Assembly: GCA_037954235.1 (NCBI GenBank)
Contig: JBBMOA010000021.1
Location: 22,538,125 to 22,602,124 of the forward strand
Direction: 5' to 3'
From: Aulostomus chinensis
Lineage: Eukaryota; Chordata; Actinopteri; Syngnathiformes; Aulostomidae
DNA length: 64,000 nucleotides
Part shown: positions 1 through 10,575 of the stretch, one piece after another
How the letters are laid out: each line of letters starts with the position of its first letter
Position numbering within the stretch: position 1 is the first letter of the stretch
Notes under the pieces: model-generated
The model's database searches: none
Told to the model about the DNA's origin: nothing
What the model saw: only the letters and a program-made list of their open reading frames with translations
Program-made: the position numbers and the translations under genes

Positions 1-1808
1 GGACAGGAACAGTCAGAATACAATGAGGTGAGAGAGCAGTTAGAAGAAGCCAGAAGGAGACTAGAAGAAGAGAGACTGAGAAATGAAGGTGGAAACGGAA
101 AGTCGAGAGGACAGGGAGAAGAGAGAGAGAGATGAGCAAGCATATAGAGACACAGAAGAAGAATATGGTGGTGGACTAATAGAGAATAATGGTGACAAAC
201 CACAGAAGGACAAGACTGACCATGACGCAGCTGACAAACCCGCCCCTACGAAAAAGAAAAGCAGATCTACAGTAGAACCCAGACTGTTTTTAAACCCCCT
301 ACTGAGACCTGAGCCCCCTAAAAAGTGTGCAAAGCCCAGTACTGATGAAAGATGGATGTCAGTCAGAAAACTACAGACAAGAACAGGAGTAGAATATCAC
401 TCGCCTCACTCCAGAGGATGGGATCCCAGAGAGATGCTACCTGACAGACCTCCATTGACACCAAAACCACTTGATAAAGATCACAAATCTATGCCAGGAA
501 AACTGAAATGTGACATTGTTTTCGAGCGCGAAGACTCTGATGATGACGTGCCAACACAAAAAAGCTGTCCACCCAGTAGAGCACCCAGTAGACCAGGAAG
601 CCGTTCTGCTAGCCCTGTGTCTGATCACACACGCAGTAAATCTACAGGCGGGAGTAGCAAAACAACGACGTTCGGTATGCCGCTGATACAACAACCGGGG
701 GGTGGGGAAGTGATATATAAACCGTGGCCACTCACTGACAGAGACACGTTGGTGAGACGCCTCCCCAGTTTATGGGATGAGGGTGCAGGACCCTGGCTGA
801 CAAAGTTGCACTCCCTGACAGCGGGGACTACACTCTCCATAGGGGACATGAGAACCCTGGTAGGAGCGTGTACTTCAGTATCACGTGTACTAGACATCGA
901 CACAGAAGCTGACACTAATGGTGCACCTGATAACATGCCTTACACACAAATAGCGAGAGTATGGGGAAATGCGCTGAGAAGGGCGTTTCCGCCCTCATGC
1001 ACAGCCCCTCACACAATGTTTTCCAGACAGCCTGGTGAGTCTCCCTCCTCCTTCATAAACAGATGTGAGGATGAGTGGGAGAACAGAACAGGTGAAAGAC
1101 CAAATCATTCCCCACTAGCAGCCACTCAATTTAAAATGGCTCTGTTAACAGGAGTGTCACAGAAGGTGCGCAGTGAGATGGAAAATGATCCTCATTGCAG
1201 TGGAGATAACTTGGCACAGTGGTGCAGTGTTTACTCACAGACTCAGACAAGAAGACAGCGACTCAGCTAAATCTAATAAAGAATTAGAGGACTTGAAGAT
1301 GCAACTGACTAAACTCCAAATAGCACAAGCCAGAGAACAAGCAACCGGTGCTAAGAAGTCTGCCAGAGCAGAGAAACAGATGGTGCAACAGCAGACCACA
1401 CCTGCACCACCGGCACCAGTAATGCCTGCACCTGTGGTACCAGCCTTACCGTACTATCCACTGCAGTACCAGTGGGCTCCACCTGGACCCCAGCCTCATT
1501 ACTATCAGGCCCCTCTCCAATGAGGAGGAGGCAGAGGGCGTGGTTTCTCTCAACAGAGAGTAGGAGGCAGTGGTCGGGGAGGTGGGAACGGTAACCAGGG
1601 GCAGCCGCAGGGGGAGGGATGTTATGTCTGCGGGGCACTAGATCACTGGGCACGACACTGTCCTAACAAACCTCCATCCCAGAGGGGACGTGGGCGTGGT
1701 CAGGGAGGACCACCACTGGAGCATCAGGCACCACAACAACACCTGACTCCACAACAATACCAGATGCCTCAGTGGGAAAGGGAGGACTGGTACCTGCCGT
1801 CACAATAG
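1..1808 (+). pseudogene. gag: Endogenous retroviral gag (broken), partial at the left edge
   Basis: Three frames carry this gag. Frame 1 (1 to about 130) encodes a charged, glutamate/arginine-rich coiled-coil-like stretch that slips frame in a GAGA run near 120-135. Frame 2 continues to 1270 with a proline-rich matrix-like part and a capsid-like part (around WPLTDRDTL, ARVWGNALRRAFPP, ESPSSFINR) of the gammaretroviral p30 kind. A second shift near 1230-1250 moves it to frame 3, which carries a basic, Q-rich segment, an in-frame TGA at 1521-1523, a GRG-rich nucleocapsid and one zinc knuckle (CYVCGALDHWARHC, 1620-1661). It ends at UAG 1806-1808. Capsid assembly and RNA packaging are the known roles of the family. 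Confidence 0.8.
1806..1808 (+). promoter_or_regulatory. Gag-pol amber stop in a readthrough-like context
   Basis: TAG at 1806-1808 is in the same frame (positions divisible by 3) as both the nucleocapsid part of gag upstream and the protease downstream, and is followed by GGG. Gammaretroviruses such as murine leukaemia virus make Gag-Pol by suppressing a UAG followed by G. The layout here matches that scheme; a downstream pseudoknot was not folded. Confidence 0.55.
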
Positions 1809-3802
1809 GGGTGCCCGGTTCCAACAGCAGGGGGATTGGCTGACCTCCTGTTAAGAGTGAGAGTAGAGGGAGTAGCTGTTGACATGCTGGTGGACACAGG
1901 AGCAAAATATTCTACTATAAATCATAGCCTCCCAGAAGCTCTTATCTCTGACAGAAAAGTGGAACTAGTGGGTTTTAATGGACAGCCAACTGCCATCCCA
2001 TTTACCCACCCCCTCCGAACGGCAGTCAGTGAACAAACTTTGCAGCATCAGTTTGTGTACTCTCCATCCTGTCCTATTCCCCTGATGGGAAGAGACTTGT
2101 TGACTAAATGCATTGCTTCTATTTTGTGTGGTGAAACGGGACTGGAAATATCTTTCCCTAATGGAATAAAGATGACACCTACCAACTCGGTGCTGGCCTC
2201 CTCAGTGACTGGACAATGGTTGATGCATGAACCTGAAGTTAAAGAGAATGTTAACGCTACCATCTATTGGGCAGAACTGTGTCTAGATGAACCTGGTCCC
2301 CAAAGTCTGATGACTCTTTTCCATCAATGGCGCCCATGGATTAACTCCGTGCACCCCTATGATCCTCCTACTGATCCGTATCATTGTACTCTCCTCTATG
2401 ATCGATATCAGACTAATGAGGTATATGAAGAGGCGTTTGGACAAGTGAATGGTTCACACTGGATGCTGCAGTCAGATTGTATATGTTATGATCCTGCATT
2501 CATGTGCCATTTCCCTCTCTCCACCCAGTTACGAGCTCCGCCCCTGTTGGTTGGTGATTGGCTGCTCCCTTTGTCAGTCACTCTGCGGCACACAGGAAAC
2601 ACCAGCTGAATCCATTCTCTGATTACCCCCCCTGGGTATTTAAGTCCGAGCTGGTTGTTTCTGTGTGCTCGAATATTAAATAGCATCCGTCGTCTTGACC
2701 TGCTCACCTTCCGTGCATTTTGTAAGTTTTTTCCCGAGTTTGCTGTCTCGTCGCTGTTTTCTAGTTTTTTCTCATTGTTACTTTTCTAGTCCGAGTAGAG
2801 AGACCTCCTCGTTGATTGTTACTTTTTCTAAGTGTGATTTCGCTCCACTTTTTCCTGAGCCACTAAGGTGTGCCAGAAGACCCAGTATTTCTGTGGTATT
2901 TTTGTTAAAGCTATTTGTCGGATTATAGCAGCTGAGTGCTGACCTTTTGATTTCCTTAGATTTCCGTTCCCATTCTATTTGGCTCGCTGATTCCTCAGCC
3001 TTGATTTATTTTTCCCCCAAATTCTTATTTCACCCCAGAGTTAGTCTGGTGGTCGCCTTTTGTTATCGTTCCTTCAGCTTATAGTGCTGCCCGCGTTTAG
3101 TTATAATGTTTTGCCAAATTTTAGTTTTTTGCGCCCTGAGTGTTTTATTAGCGTTCCACTTGTTTGTTGTGTCTCAGAGAAACCTCGACCACTGTACTCT
3201 AATAAACCTCGTTTGTTAAACCTTGAGCTCCGTGTGCGGACACTTTGTCTCCTCTTGTGCTGATTCTGGTAGCCTGGTGAAGGCAGGTCTAACAGTATAT
3301 ATGAAAATAAAACAGGAGTGGCAGCCCATGTGGTGTTGACCCCCGAACAAGATGAATGGTTTCAAATGTCAGATACCTCAGTCCCACATATCTCACTGTT
3401 GGTGGGAGTTAGAGTGGATGCTAAGGATCTCGGACCAATGACCAAAGCGGCCCATTTAGTGACCGACTGGAAACAGACACAGGTGGCAGGCTTAACATAT
3501 TCAGCCTCCCGAGAGACTTATCACATCACTCATCACACTGTGACCCCATCGGTGTTGCAACAGTGTGAGTTGACGAGACAACATGGACGTGAAAATTCAG
3601 ATAGTGACATGACTACACAACTCCTCAGTACAATATCGCCTTCGGTGTGGTCAGAAGGAAAAACAGATGTAGGACACTGTGACCCTGAAACACCAGTAAC
3701 ATTTGAAGTGTCACCTGGACCGCCCGTTTGGATATCACAATATCCACCTCAGCCCAGTGCTGTTGGGCCCATCACTCAGATTATCAAGGACCTTGAACAG
3801 CA
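1809..3802 (+). pseudogene. pro: Endogenous retroviral protease and start of pol, split by a solo LTR
   Basis: An open frame from the UAG to 2483 encodes a retropepsin: LVDTGAKYSTIN gives the catalytic DTG-like triad near 1890, and PLMGRDLL near 2080 is the typical C-terminal GRDLL element. The same frame resumes at 3300 after the solo LTR and one copy of its target duplication, and continues to 3802 through the protease-RT linker (HVVLTPEQDEW, PGPPVWISQYP, ITQIIKDLEQQG), the last being the usual entry into the RT fingers. There the L2 LINE interrupts it. The protein is normally a Gag-Pol maturation protease. Frame continuity across the LTR is seen directly. Confidence 0.75.
2484..3294 (+). 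mobile_element. Solo LTR inserted in the retroviral protease region
   Basis: The 811-bp block starts TGTTATGATC and ends GGTCTAACA, so TGTTA and TAACA form the terminal inverted repeat. It is flanked by perfect 5-bp duplications GTATA (2479-2483 and 3295-3299). A TATTTAAG box lies near 2637 and an AATAAA signal at 3201-3206, giving plus orientation. No coding sequence and no second LTR are present, so it is a recombined solo LTR. A 5-bp duplication suits Ty3/Gypsy or retroviral integration; the family was not identified. Confidence 0.85.
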
Positions 3803-4468
3803 AGGCAAGGCAATTTTATATGTATAGCCCGTTTTCACAAACTGTTTGTCTTGAAGGGCTTCACATGGCATCATAACCACATCCTCTGCCCTTAGACCCT
3901 CACATCGACTGAGGAAAAACTCCATAGAAAACACTTTTAACAGGGAAAAATCTGAGAAACCTCAGGGTGAGCAACAGAGGAGGGATCCCTCACCCAGGAC
4001 GGACAGACGTGCAGTAGATGTTGTTACAGACAAGAAAACAGTTTACAATGCAGAATGTGGGAAACACGGAAATGTTAATAACAGCTGAAGAAGGAAGCAT
4101 CTGGAAGGGGAGGCAGGGAGAGCAAGCCAGCTTGATGGGGGACTGGATGGCACACTGGTTCATGGAAGGGGCGCGCAGGCCAGTGTAACAGTAGGGAATG
4201 AGGGGGGGGGGGGCGATGCAGGCGGCGGTTGGGGCTCTGGTGGATCTGTGGAAACACAGAGAGACTGCGAGACACCAAGGCCAAACTACAAAGTGCAACA
4301 AGTAGTGGTCATGACAGTTCCAAAAATGTGCAGGGAGGAGAGGAGGAGAGAGGGGGAGAGGAGAGGAGAGGAGAGGAGGAAAGGGCTCCATGTAACCTGA
4401 TGTGTCCCCCAGCAGTCTAAGCCTATAGCAGCATAGCTATCAATGGTTCAGAGCTACCTGAACCAGTC

Positions 4469-7400
4469 CTAACTGAAGGCTCTGTCATAAAGGAAAGTCT
4501 TAAGCCTGGACTTAAACGTAGTTAAAGTGTCTGCCTCTCTGACCCATGGAGAGAGCTGGTTCCACAGTAGAGGAGCCCGGTAACTAAAGGCTCTACCTCC
4601 CAGTCTGTTTTTATTGATACTGGGAATCACTAAAAGACCTGCATTCTGGGAGCGGAGTGCTCTGGTGGGACAGTAGGGACTAATGAGTTCTTTCAAATAG
4701 GATGGAGCTTTATCATTGAGAGCCTTATAAGTCAGCAGAAGGATTTTGAAGTCGATTCTAGATCCTACAGGAAGCCAGTGGAGAGAAGCTAAAGTGGGAG
4801 AGATGTGTTCTCTCTTCTTAACTCCCGTCAAAACCCTCGCTGCAGCGTTCTGGACCAGCTGGAGACTCTTTAGGGAGTATTTAGGACATCCTGACAGGAG
4901 AGAGTTGCAGTTGTCCAGCCGAGAAGTGATAAATGCATGCACCAGTTTTTCAGCATCACTCTGGGAAAGGATATTCCTAATCTTAGCGATACTTCGCAGA
5001 TGGAAGAAGGCGGTCCTAGTCACATGCTTTATGTGGGAGCTGAAGGAAAGGTCCTGGTCAAAAATGACCCCAAGGTTCCTTGCAGTTGTACTCGGAGTTA
5101 GGGTGATGCCATCTAGAGAAGAGATCCAATTCAAAAGTGTGTCCCTGTGGTGTTTAGGTCCAAAAATGATTACCTCAGTTTTATCTGAATTGAGCATTAA
5201 GAAGTTAGAGGACATCCAGGATTTAATGTCTTTCAGGCAGTATTGCCGATGAGTAAGCTGGCTTGTGTTGTCTGGCTCCATCGACAAGTAAAGTTGTGTG
5301 TCATCTGCATAACAGTGGAAGTTGATCGAGTGCTTCCGGATTATGTCACCTAATGGGAGCATGTAAAGAGTGAAGAGAATCGGTCCTAAAACTGAACCCT
5401 GTGGTACACCATATGTAACTCTACTGTACTCTGAATAGTCATTATTAACATGAACAAACTGAAACCTGTCAGATAAGTAGGACTTAAACCATTTTAGGGC
5501 AGTTCCTTTAATCCCAAAATCATGGTCTAGTCTCTGTAGCAGGATGCTGTGGTCGATGGTGTCAAATGCAGCACTGAGGTCCAAAAGGACAAGCACAGAG
5601 ACAAGACCTCTGTCTGAAGCTATAAGAAGATCATTAGAGACTCTGACCAGTGCTGTTTCAGTGCTATGGTGTTCCCTGTATCCAGATTGGAAGGCTTCAA
5701 AGAGCTCGTTGCTGTGCAGATGTTCATGTAGCTGCTCCAGGACAACCTTCTCAAGGATCTTGGAGATGTAGGGGAGGTTGGATATTGGCCTATAGTTGGC
5801 TAATACATCTGGGTCAAGAGAAGGTTTTTTAAGTAAAGGGTTGATGACAGCCTCCTTAAAGGCCTGTGGCACATAACCTGTGACTAAGGAAAGATTAATT
5901 TGATTAAATATAGTGTTGACAAGAGGGAAGGCATCCTTAAGGAGGTTTGTTGGGATGGGATCCAGCAGACAAGTGGCTGACTTGGAGGAACTGACTGCAG
6001 AAGTTAATTCTGACAGGTCGATGGGGGAGAAGCTGTCCAAGTATGCACCAAGTCTGGGAGGTGCTTTTATGGGGACTGTAGTCTGTCCTCCATTACTGGC
6101 AATCTTCGTTCTAATATTCACAATCTTTTCAGTAAAGAAGGAAAGGAAGTCGTTACTGCTGAGAGTTGGGGGGATGCATGGCTCAACAGCACTATGGTTC
6201 TTGGTGAGCCTGCCCACGGTGCTGAAGAGGAACCTGGGGTTGTTCTTATTCTTTTCTATCAGGGACGAGTAGTAAGCGCTTCTGGCATTACGGAGTTCTT
6301 TTTTATATATTAATAAACTCTCCTTCCAGGCTTGGCGGACTTCCTCGTGCTGGCTGGAATGTGTCTTCCTTTCCAGTTGTCTGGTCTTCTGTTTTAAGGC
6401 ACGCAGCTCTGGGCTGTACCAGGGAACTATTCTTTTCTGGTTGATAACCTTCTTCTTCAGGGGAGCTATGGCATCAAGTGTCCCAAGGAGTGCTGCTGCA
6501 GTGCTGTCCACAAGATAGTCTACCTGCGAGGGGGTGAAATCAGCATAACTGCCCATTATATCACTACAAGGTGTGGCAGCAAGCTCTGCTGGAATAAGCT
6601 CCTTAAATCTAGAAACAGCAGTGTCAGATAGACATCTACTGAAGCGGGACTTTTTCCCAGGTAGGATATAATTTGTTAAAGTAAATTCAAATGTAATTAA
6701 GGAGTGATCAGACAAGACAGGGTTCTGAGGAAGAACTATGATGCGGTCAGCTTCTATTCCATAAGTGAGTACTAAATCAAGGATGTGATTAAAAGTGTGA
6801 GTGGGTTTGTTTACCCTCTGACAGAAGCCAACAGAATCAAGAAGCGACTTAAACGCAGTGGCCAGAGAATCATCATTGACGTCCACATGGATGTTAAAGT
6901 CACCCACTATAATGACTTTGTCTGAGTTCAATGCCAAGTTAGACAGAAAGTCAGGGAATTCTTCTAAGAACTCAGAATAAAGTGCAGGAGGACGGTACAC
7001 CACAGCAAGTAAGAGTGGTTTCTCTGCTTTCCAGTCTGGGTGGGAAAAGCTGACAATAAGGCTCTCAAATGAGTTATATGAACTGTTAGGTCGAGGGTTA
7101 AGCAGCAAATTTGACTGATAAATTGCAGCTACTCCTCCTCCTCTGCCAGTGGTGCGAGGTACATGGAAGTTAATGTAACCAGGAGGGGAAGATTCATTTA
7201 AACTAACATACTCATCTTGCTGCACCCAGGTTTCAGTGAGTGCTAATACACCAATCTGATAATTAGTAATTCAATCGTTCACTAGGAGAGACTTGGATGC
7301 GAGAGATCGAATATTAAGCAAACCACATTTAATAGTTGTATTGGGTTGATTTGCTGGAGCAGTTGTTTTAATTTTAACTAAGTTGCTATAAATTACTCCT

Positions 7401-7471
7401 CCAGATTTGGGTGCAGGCTTATACAGCCTCAGGGCAGACACAGTTTCTATAGGCTGGGTGGGTGACAACAT
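4469..7471 (-). pseudogene. L2 ORF2: endonuclease-reverse transcriptase with one in-frame stop
   Basis: The frame opens near 7471 with the endonuclease start (CGLLNIRSL), meets one TGA near 7273, and runs uninterrupted for 918 codons from 7225. Endonuclease landmarks are LALTETW just after the stop, GRGGG, VVYRPP, GDFNIH (about residue 108 of the long frame) and SDHSLITFEF. RT landmarks are STETALV, LDLSAAFDTIDHS, GVPQGSVLGPILF and YADD at about residue 639 (near 5310). A conserved C-terminal domain ends with FKSRLKTFLYDRAFS. Apart from the TGA it looks intact. Its family nicks DNA and copies its RNA by target-primed reverse transcription. CR1/L2 placement rests on motif style and on ORF1. 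Confidence 0.85.
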
Positions 7472-7537
7472 GAAGGAACCAGCAGAGGGGCGTGTTAAAC
7501 TGCAGCTCTGCCTGCTGGTCTGATCTCTGGTTGCTTG

Positions 7538-8279
7538 TCAGGGATTAGTATTGCTAATAAATTGGCCTATGTTCCTAGATAAGACAGATGCAACATCCAA
7601 AGTAGGATGGACGCCATCTCTCCGAATCAGACCAGGCTTTCCCCAGAAGGAGCTCCAATTGTCTATGTAAGCCACGTTGTTATCTAAGCACCACCTAGAC
7701 ATCCAGCGATGGAATGAACGCATGCGGCTAAACATGTCATCACTCGCTAAATTGGGCAGCGGGCCAGTTCGACATTGTTTTTGCGTAGTTGCACACCGAA
7801 TTCATGTTAACTTTAGTTAATTCCGACTGGCGAAGCCGGGTGTCATTAGCGCCGACATGTATTACAATATTACTGTATTTAACCTTACGTTTTGCCAGCA
7901 GCTTTAGATTTGCCTCAACGTCGCCCGCTCTGGCCCCTGGGATGCACTTTATGCTCGCTGGAGTCTCTACCTTCACGTTGCGGAGAACAGAACTGCCAAT
8001 GACTAATGTCAGCTTCACAGCGGGGCTGCGAGCAACAGAGCCGACATGTCGAGTTTTACTCTCAGCAGGTGTGTCGCTGAGTGGGGAAAAGCGGTTGGAA
8101 ACATGAAGGGGTTGGTGGGCAAACACGGGCTTATTGCGTCTAGGTTTCCCTCGTGATGTCACCCAGCGGGACTGGCTAGTTCCCGGCTGCTCGGGAGCTG
8201 CGGGGGAGCTGCTAGCGATGGCTAGGCTAGGTGGCTCCGCACCCGCTAAGGTGGACTGAGCAGTCAACAAAGTCAACAA
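7538..8279 (-). pseudogene. L2 ORF1 with SGNH/GDSL-like esterase domain, one frameshift
   Basis: The N-terminal part (7740-8279) is proline- and serine-rich, then shows VIGSSVLRNV (block I-like serine), GARAGDVEANL and VIHVGANDT (block III asparagine). The C-terminal part (7538-7735, another frame) shows GLIRRDGVHPT, the block V Asp-x-x-His. Together these are the catalytic blocks of the esterase found in ORF1 of CR1 and L2 LINEs. A frameshift near 7736-7760 breaks it. Biochemical role in retrotransposition is not settled for the family. The copy at 49490-50064 shows the same domain. Confidence 0.75.
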
Positions 8280-8282
8280 AAA

Positions 8283-9292
8283 CGTGTTCTGGAGGCTTCC
8301 ACCTCTACTTGGAACACTCCTATTCTACCTGTAGGGAAACCCAACGGAGATTGGAGAATGGCTCATGACTTGAGAGCTGTTAATGCTCGTGTAATCACGC
8401 CTCCTATCCCAGTTCCAATTCCGCACACTGCCCTGTCTCAACTGTCTCCAACACAACAGTTTTTCACAATGATTGATCTAGCAAAAGCATTCTTTTCAAT
8501 ACCTCTGCCAGTTGAACTGCGCAAGTACTTTGCATTCACGTGGAACGGACGCAGACATCAGTACACGGTTCTACCTCAGGGATTCTCTCTCTCACCTGGC
8601 CTGTTCAATCATGCGCTACATGAACATTTATCTTAAACCCTCCACCTCCCACCAGGTTGCATGTTACTACAGTATGTAGATGATCTTCTCATTGCTGCAC
8701 CCACTGAATCTGAGTGTCTACAAGCCACCCAGGCATGCCTGAAATCCCTAGCCTTAGGAGGCTTTAAAGCGTCAAAATCCAAATTACAATGTGCGCGCTC
8801 CCAAGTAACATCTTTGAGAAGATTAGTCGCCGGTAACGCCACTTCCATCTCTGCAGAGCATCGTAACACCATTCTGAGATATCCCAAGCCTCAAACAGTT
8901 TGTGACATGATGTCATTTCTGGGCCTTACAGGCTACAGCCGTCATCATATTAGCGATTACACCCACAAGACAACCCCGCTTCGCCGGCTATTTAACGAAC
9001 AAGGACTGAAGAATAGATTTAATCCCTTGGTGTGGACACCAGAAGCAGAGGACTCATTTGTTTAACTGAAACAAGAACGAGCAATGGCAGCCGCTCTTAC
9101 AGCACCAAATTACTCTCAGACTTTTTACCTTGATGTTTCTGAAAAAGGCAACACTATGAATGGTGCTCTTTTCCAGAAAACAGGGGGAGGTAGGCGAGCA
9201 GTGTTAAAGTATCTGAGTGTAGCATTAGACACAGTCGAAACCAAACAACCACCTTGCGTAAGACACGCAGCAGGATTGACGAAATTACTACA
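8283..9292 (+). pseudogene. pol: Endogenous retroviral reverse transcriptase and truncated RNase H
   Basis: Directly right of the L2 insertion the retroviral pol frame resumes with the fingers motif TPILPVGKPNGDWRMAHDLR, then FFTMIDLAKAFFSIPL (motif A), LPQGFSLSPGLF (motif B) and LLQYVDDLLIA (motif C, catalytic YVDD). TAA codons at 8634-8636 and 9063-9065 are in frame. The RNase H start (APNYSQTFYLDVSE) follows, with the first catalytic Asp, and the homology ends near 9290. The residues are diagnostic of retroviral RT; the copy is not functional. Confidence 0.85.
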
Positions 9293-9295
9293 CAA

Positions 9296-9668
9296 AAGCG
9301 AACAGAACCTAACAGAACAATCTGACAGTATGGACCCAGCGGACACACAACGGGCTCTGTCAAACCAGGGTGCGGCGATTGGTAGACACGAACAGTCGAT
9401 CCAGATCACCCATCAGAAACTTGCTGCACTTACGAGTACTGTTGACACGCCGGTGCGGCATCTGTGCCTCATCACCAGCCCCCATGCGGCCGTCAATGCT
9501 GGCGATGGGGAAGCAGCCACTTACGCGGCATCCATGAGATCCTATGCCTGTGATCCAGAACCCTACGACGGTAATTTGAATAAGTGTAGGGGCTTCATTT
9601 TGCAGTGCCGTTTGGTTTTTGATTAGCGTGCGCACTTGTTTTCCTCTGACAAGGTCACGACAGCATCA
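9296..9668 (+). pseudogene. Ty3/Gypsy (Sushi-like) gag N-terminal fragment with LTR stub
   Basis: A short LTR end (…TCTGACA, to 9327) is followed two bases later by ATG at 9330 and a gag N-terminus beginning MDPADTQRALSNQGAAIGRH. PEPYDGNLNKCRGFILQCRLVF near 9560-9620 is the conserved capsid start of Sushi-type gags, followed by a TAG and RAHLFSSDKV. The homology stops near 9668. The ATG two bases after the LTR is the same architecture as the short LTR element at 36382. By chance it is in frame with the retroviral RNase H upstream, giving one continuous chimeric reading frame 9084-9626. Confidence 0.7.
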
Positions 9669-10056
9669 GTCACATCTTATCCTGAGAATGTCCAACAGGT
9701 TTTCTGCCAGAGAGTTCCTCAGCTTACATCAGTTCTTGTTGCATCATTAGTCTATGTAGATGGAGTTAGATATTGTTCTGACATGATAGTCTCTGTTGGT
9801 TCATGCTCTGGCCTCCCTTCATTTAGGCAGATCAAACAGATAGTGGCACTCAACATCGAGATCCTGTTTGTTTGGAATGAGATGACTGCTTGGTACCACG
9901 AGCATCTGAGATCTTTTGAACTCATCTGTGACAGCAGTAACCCCCTCTCTGTGTTTGGTGCAGCTGAAAGAGCTGAATGATGTTTTCCATCTTTCAGCAT
10001 ACAGATATGGTGAAAATTTAGTAGTGACCCTCAGGCATCATATTCTGTGTTAAGAA
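9669..10056 (+). pseudogene. Fragment of a fish-specific uncharacterised protein (GLPxF module)
   Basis: The frame from 9669 reads YPENVQQVFCQRVPQLTSVL, then YCSDMIVSVGSCSGLPSFRQ, then WYHEHLRSFEL, and after a one-base shift near 9960 ELNDVFHLSAYRYG and a stop near 10053. I recall this as the C-terminal module of large uncharacterised teleost families, often beside PB1/SAMD3-like proteins; function is unknown. Part of it (about 9700-9830) recurs diverged at 12480-12600. Calling it a pseudogene rests on the frameshift and on the Gypsy fragment fused upstream. Confidence 0.45.
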
Positions 10057-10575
10057 GGCACTGTGATTTCTGCAATCAGTCTAGATGGTAATGGAAGATT
10101 CTGTAGCTTATTTTGGAGCTCATGTTGGAATTTATTATGATACACTCTGAGACGTTTTTTTTTCTTTTTTCCTAAATGTGACTTTTTTGAAAATGTTTTT
10201 CTTGTACATTTGAGAAGGGGGCTTCCTGTGAATTAGACTTTTTTTTAATGGATTTACAACTTTAATCTCAGGGGACATCACATTTTTTCTCTTGTAAATC
10301 TCACACAGAACCCCCACACACACAAACAACACAGACACAAACAACAGACACACAAACAACACAGACACATGCAACACTCAGCTTTTAATGGATGTACCAC
10401 TTTAATCTCGCAGACTTCCATAAATGGTGTTGGTTCAGCTTGATCAGTGTTTTCCAAAGCCCAGTGTGACATTTTCAAATATTCTCACTTGAAATTATCG
10501 CTCAAATCTGAAAACGGTTGGAGATTATTAACATACATGTAATCTCTTCATTGTTGTAGCTCTTTTATTCCATAG

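Larger units (their letters stand above)
3803..8280 (-). mobile_element. L2 (CR1-group) LINE copy A, nearly full length
   Basis: About 4.5 kb on the minus strand. From its 5' end (right): ORF1 with an SGNH-type esterase (7538-8279), ORF2 with APE-type endonuclease and reverse transcriptase (4469-7471), then a 3' UTR with a polypurine/poly-G region and a terminal tail of GGCAA units (CCTTG on the plus strand of sister copies). It lies within the retroviral RT, between host codons ending at 3802 and resuming near 8283. I could not settle the target duplication. Three close relatives or fragments lie at 37941-40733, 60250-61123 and, more distant, 49470-53068. Confidence 0.85.
1..9295 (+). mobile_element. 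Decayed endogenous retrovirus (gamma/epsilon-like), internal region only
   Basis: A proviral internal region runs off the left edge of the window. In order it shows a gag with a CX2CX4HX4C zinc knuckle (1620-1661), an aspartic protease with a DTGA motif (about 1890), then reverse transcriptase with a YVDD motif (about 8670) and the start of RNase H (9084-9290). A solo LTR (2484-3294) and an L2 LINE (3803-8280) split it. It stops in RNase H where a Gypsy gag fragment begins, so integrase, envelope and 3' LTR are absent here. Several frameshifts and in-frame stops show it is dead. The gag-pol layout in one frame separated by UAG is gammaretrovirus-like; exact genus is inference. Confidence 0.8.

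Noticed and set aside
4746..6272. Plus-strand open frames across the L2
   Set aside because: Shadows of the 918-codon minus-strand endonuclease-RT frame.
1..9295. Envelope gene of the endogenous retrovirus
   Set aside because: Nothing with a surface or transmembrane glycoprotein pattern was found; the provirus is truncated in RNase H.
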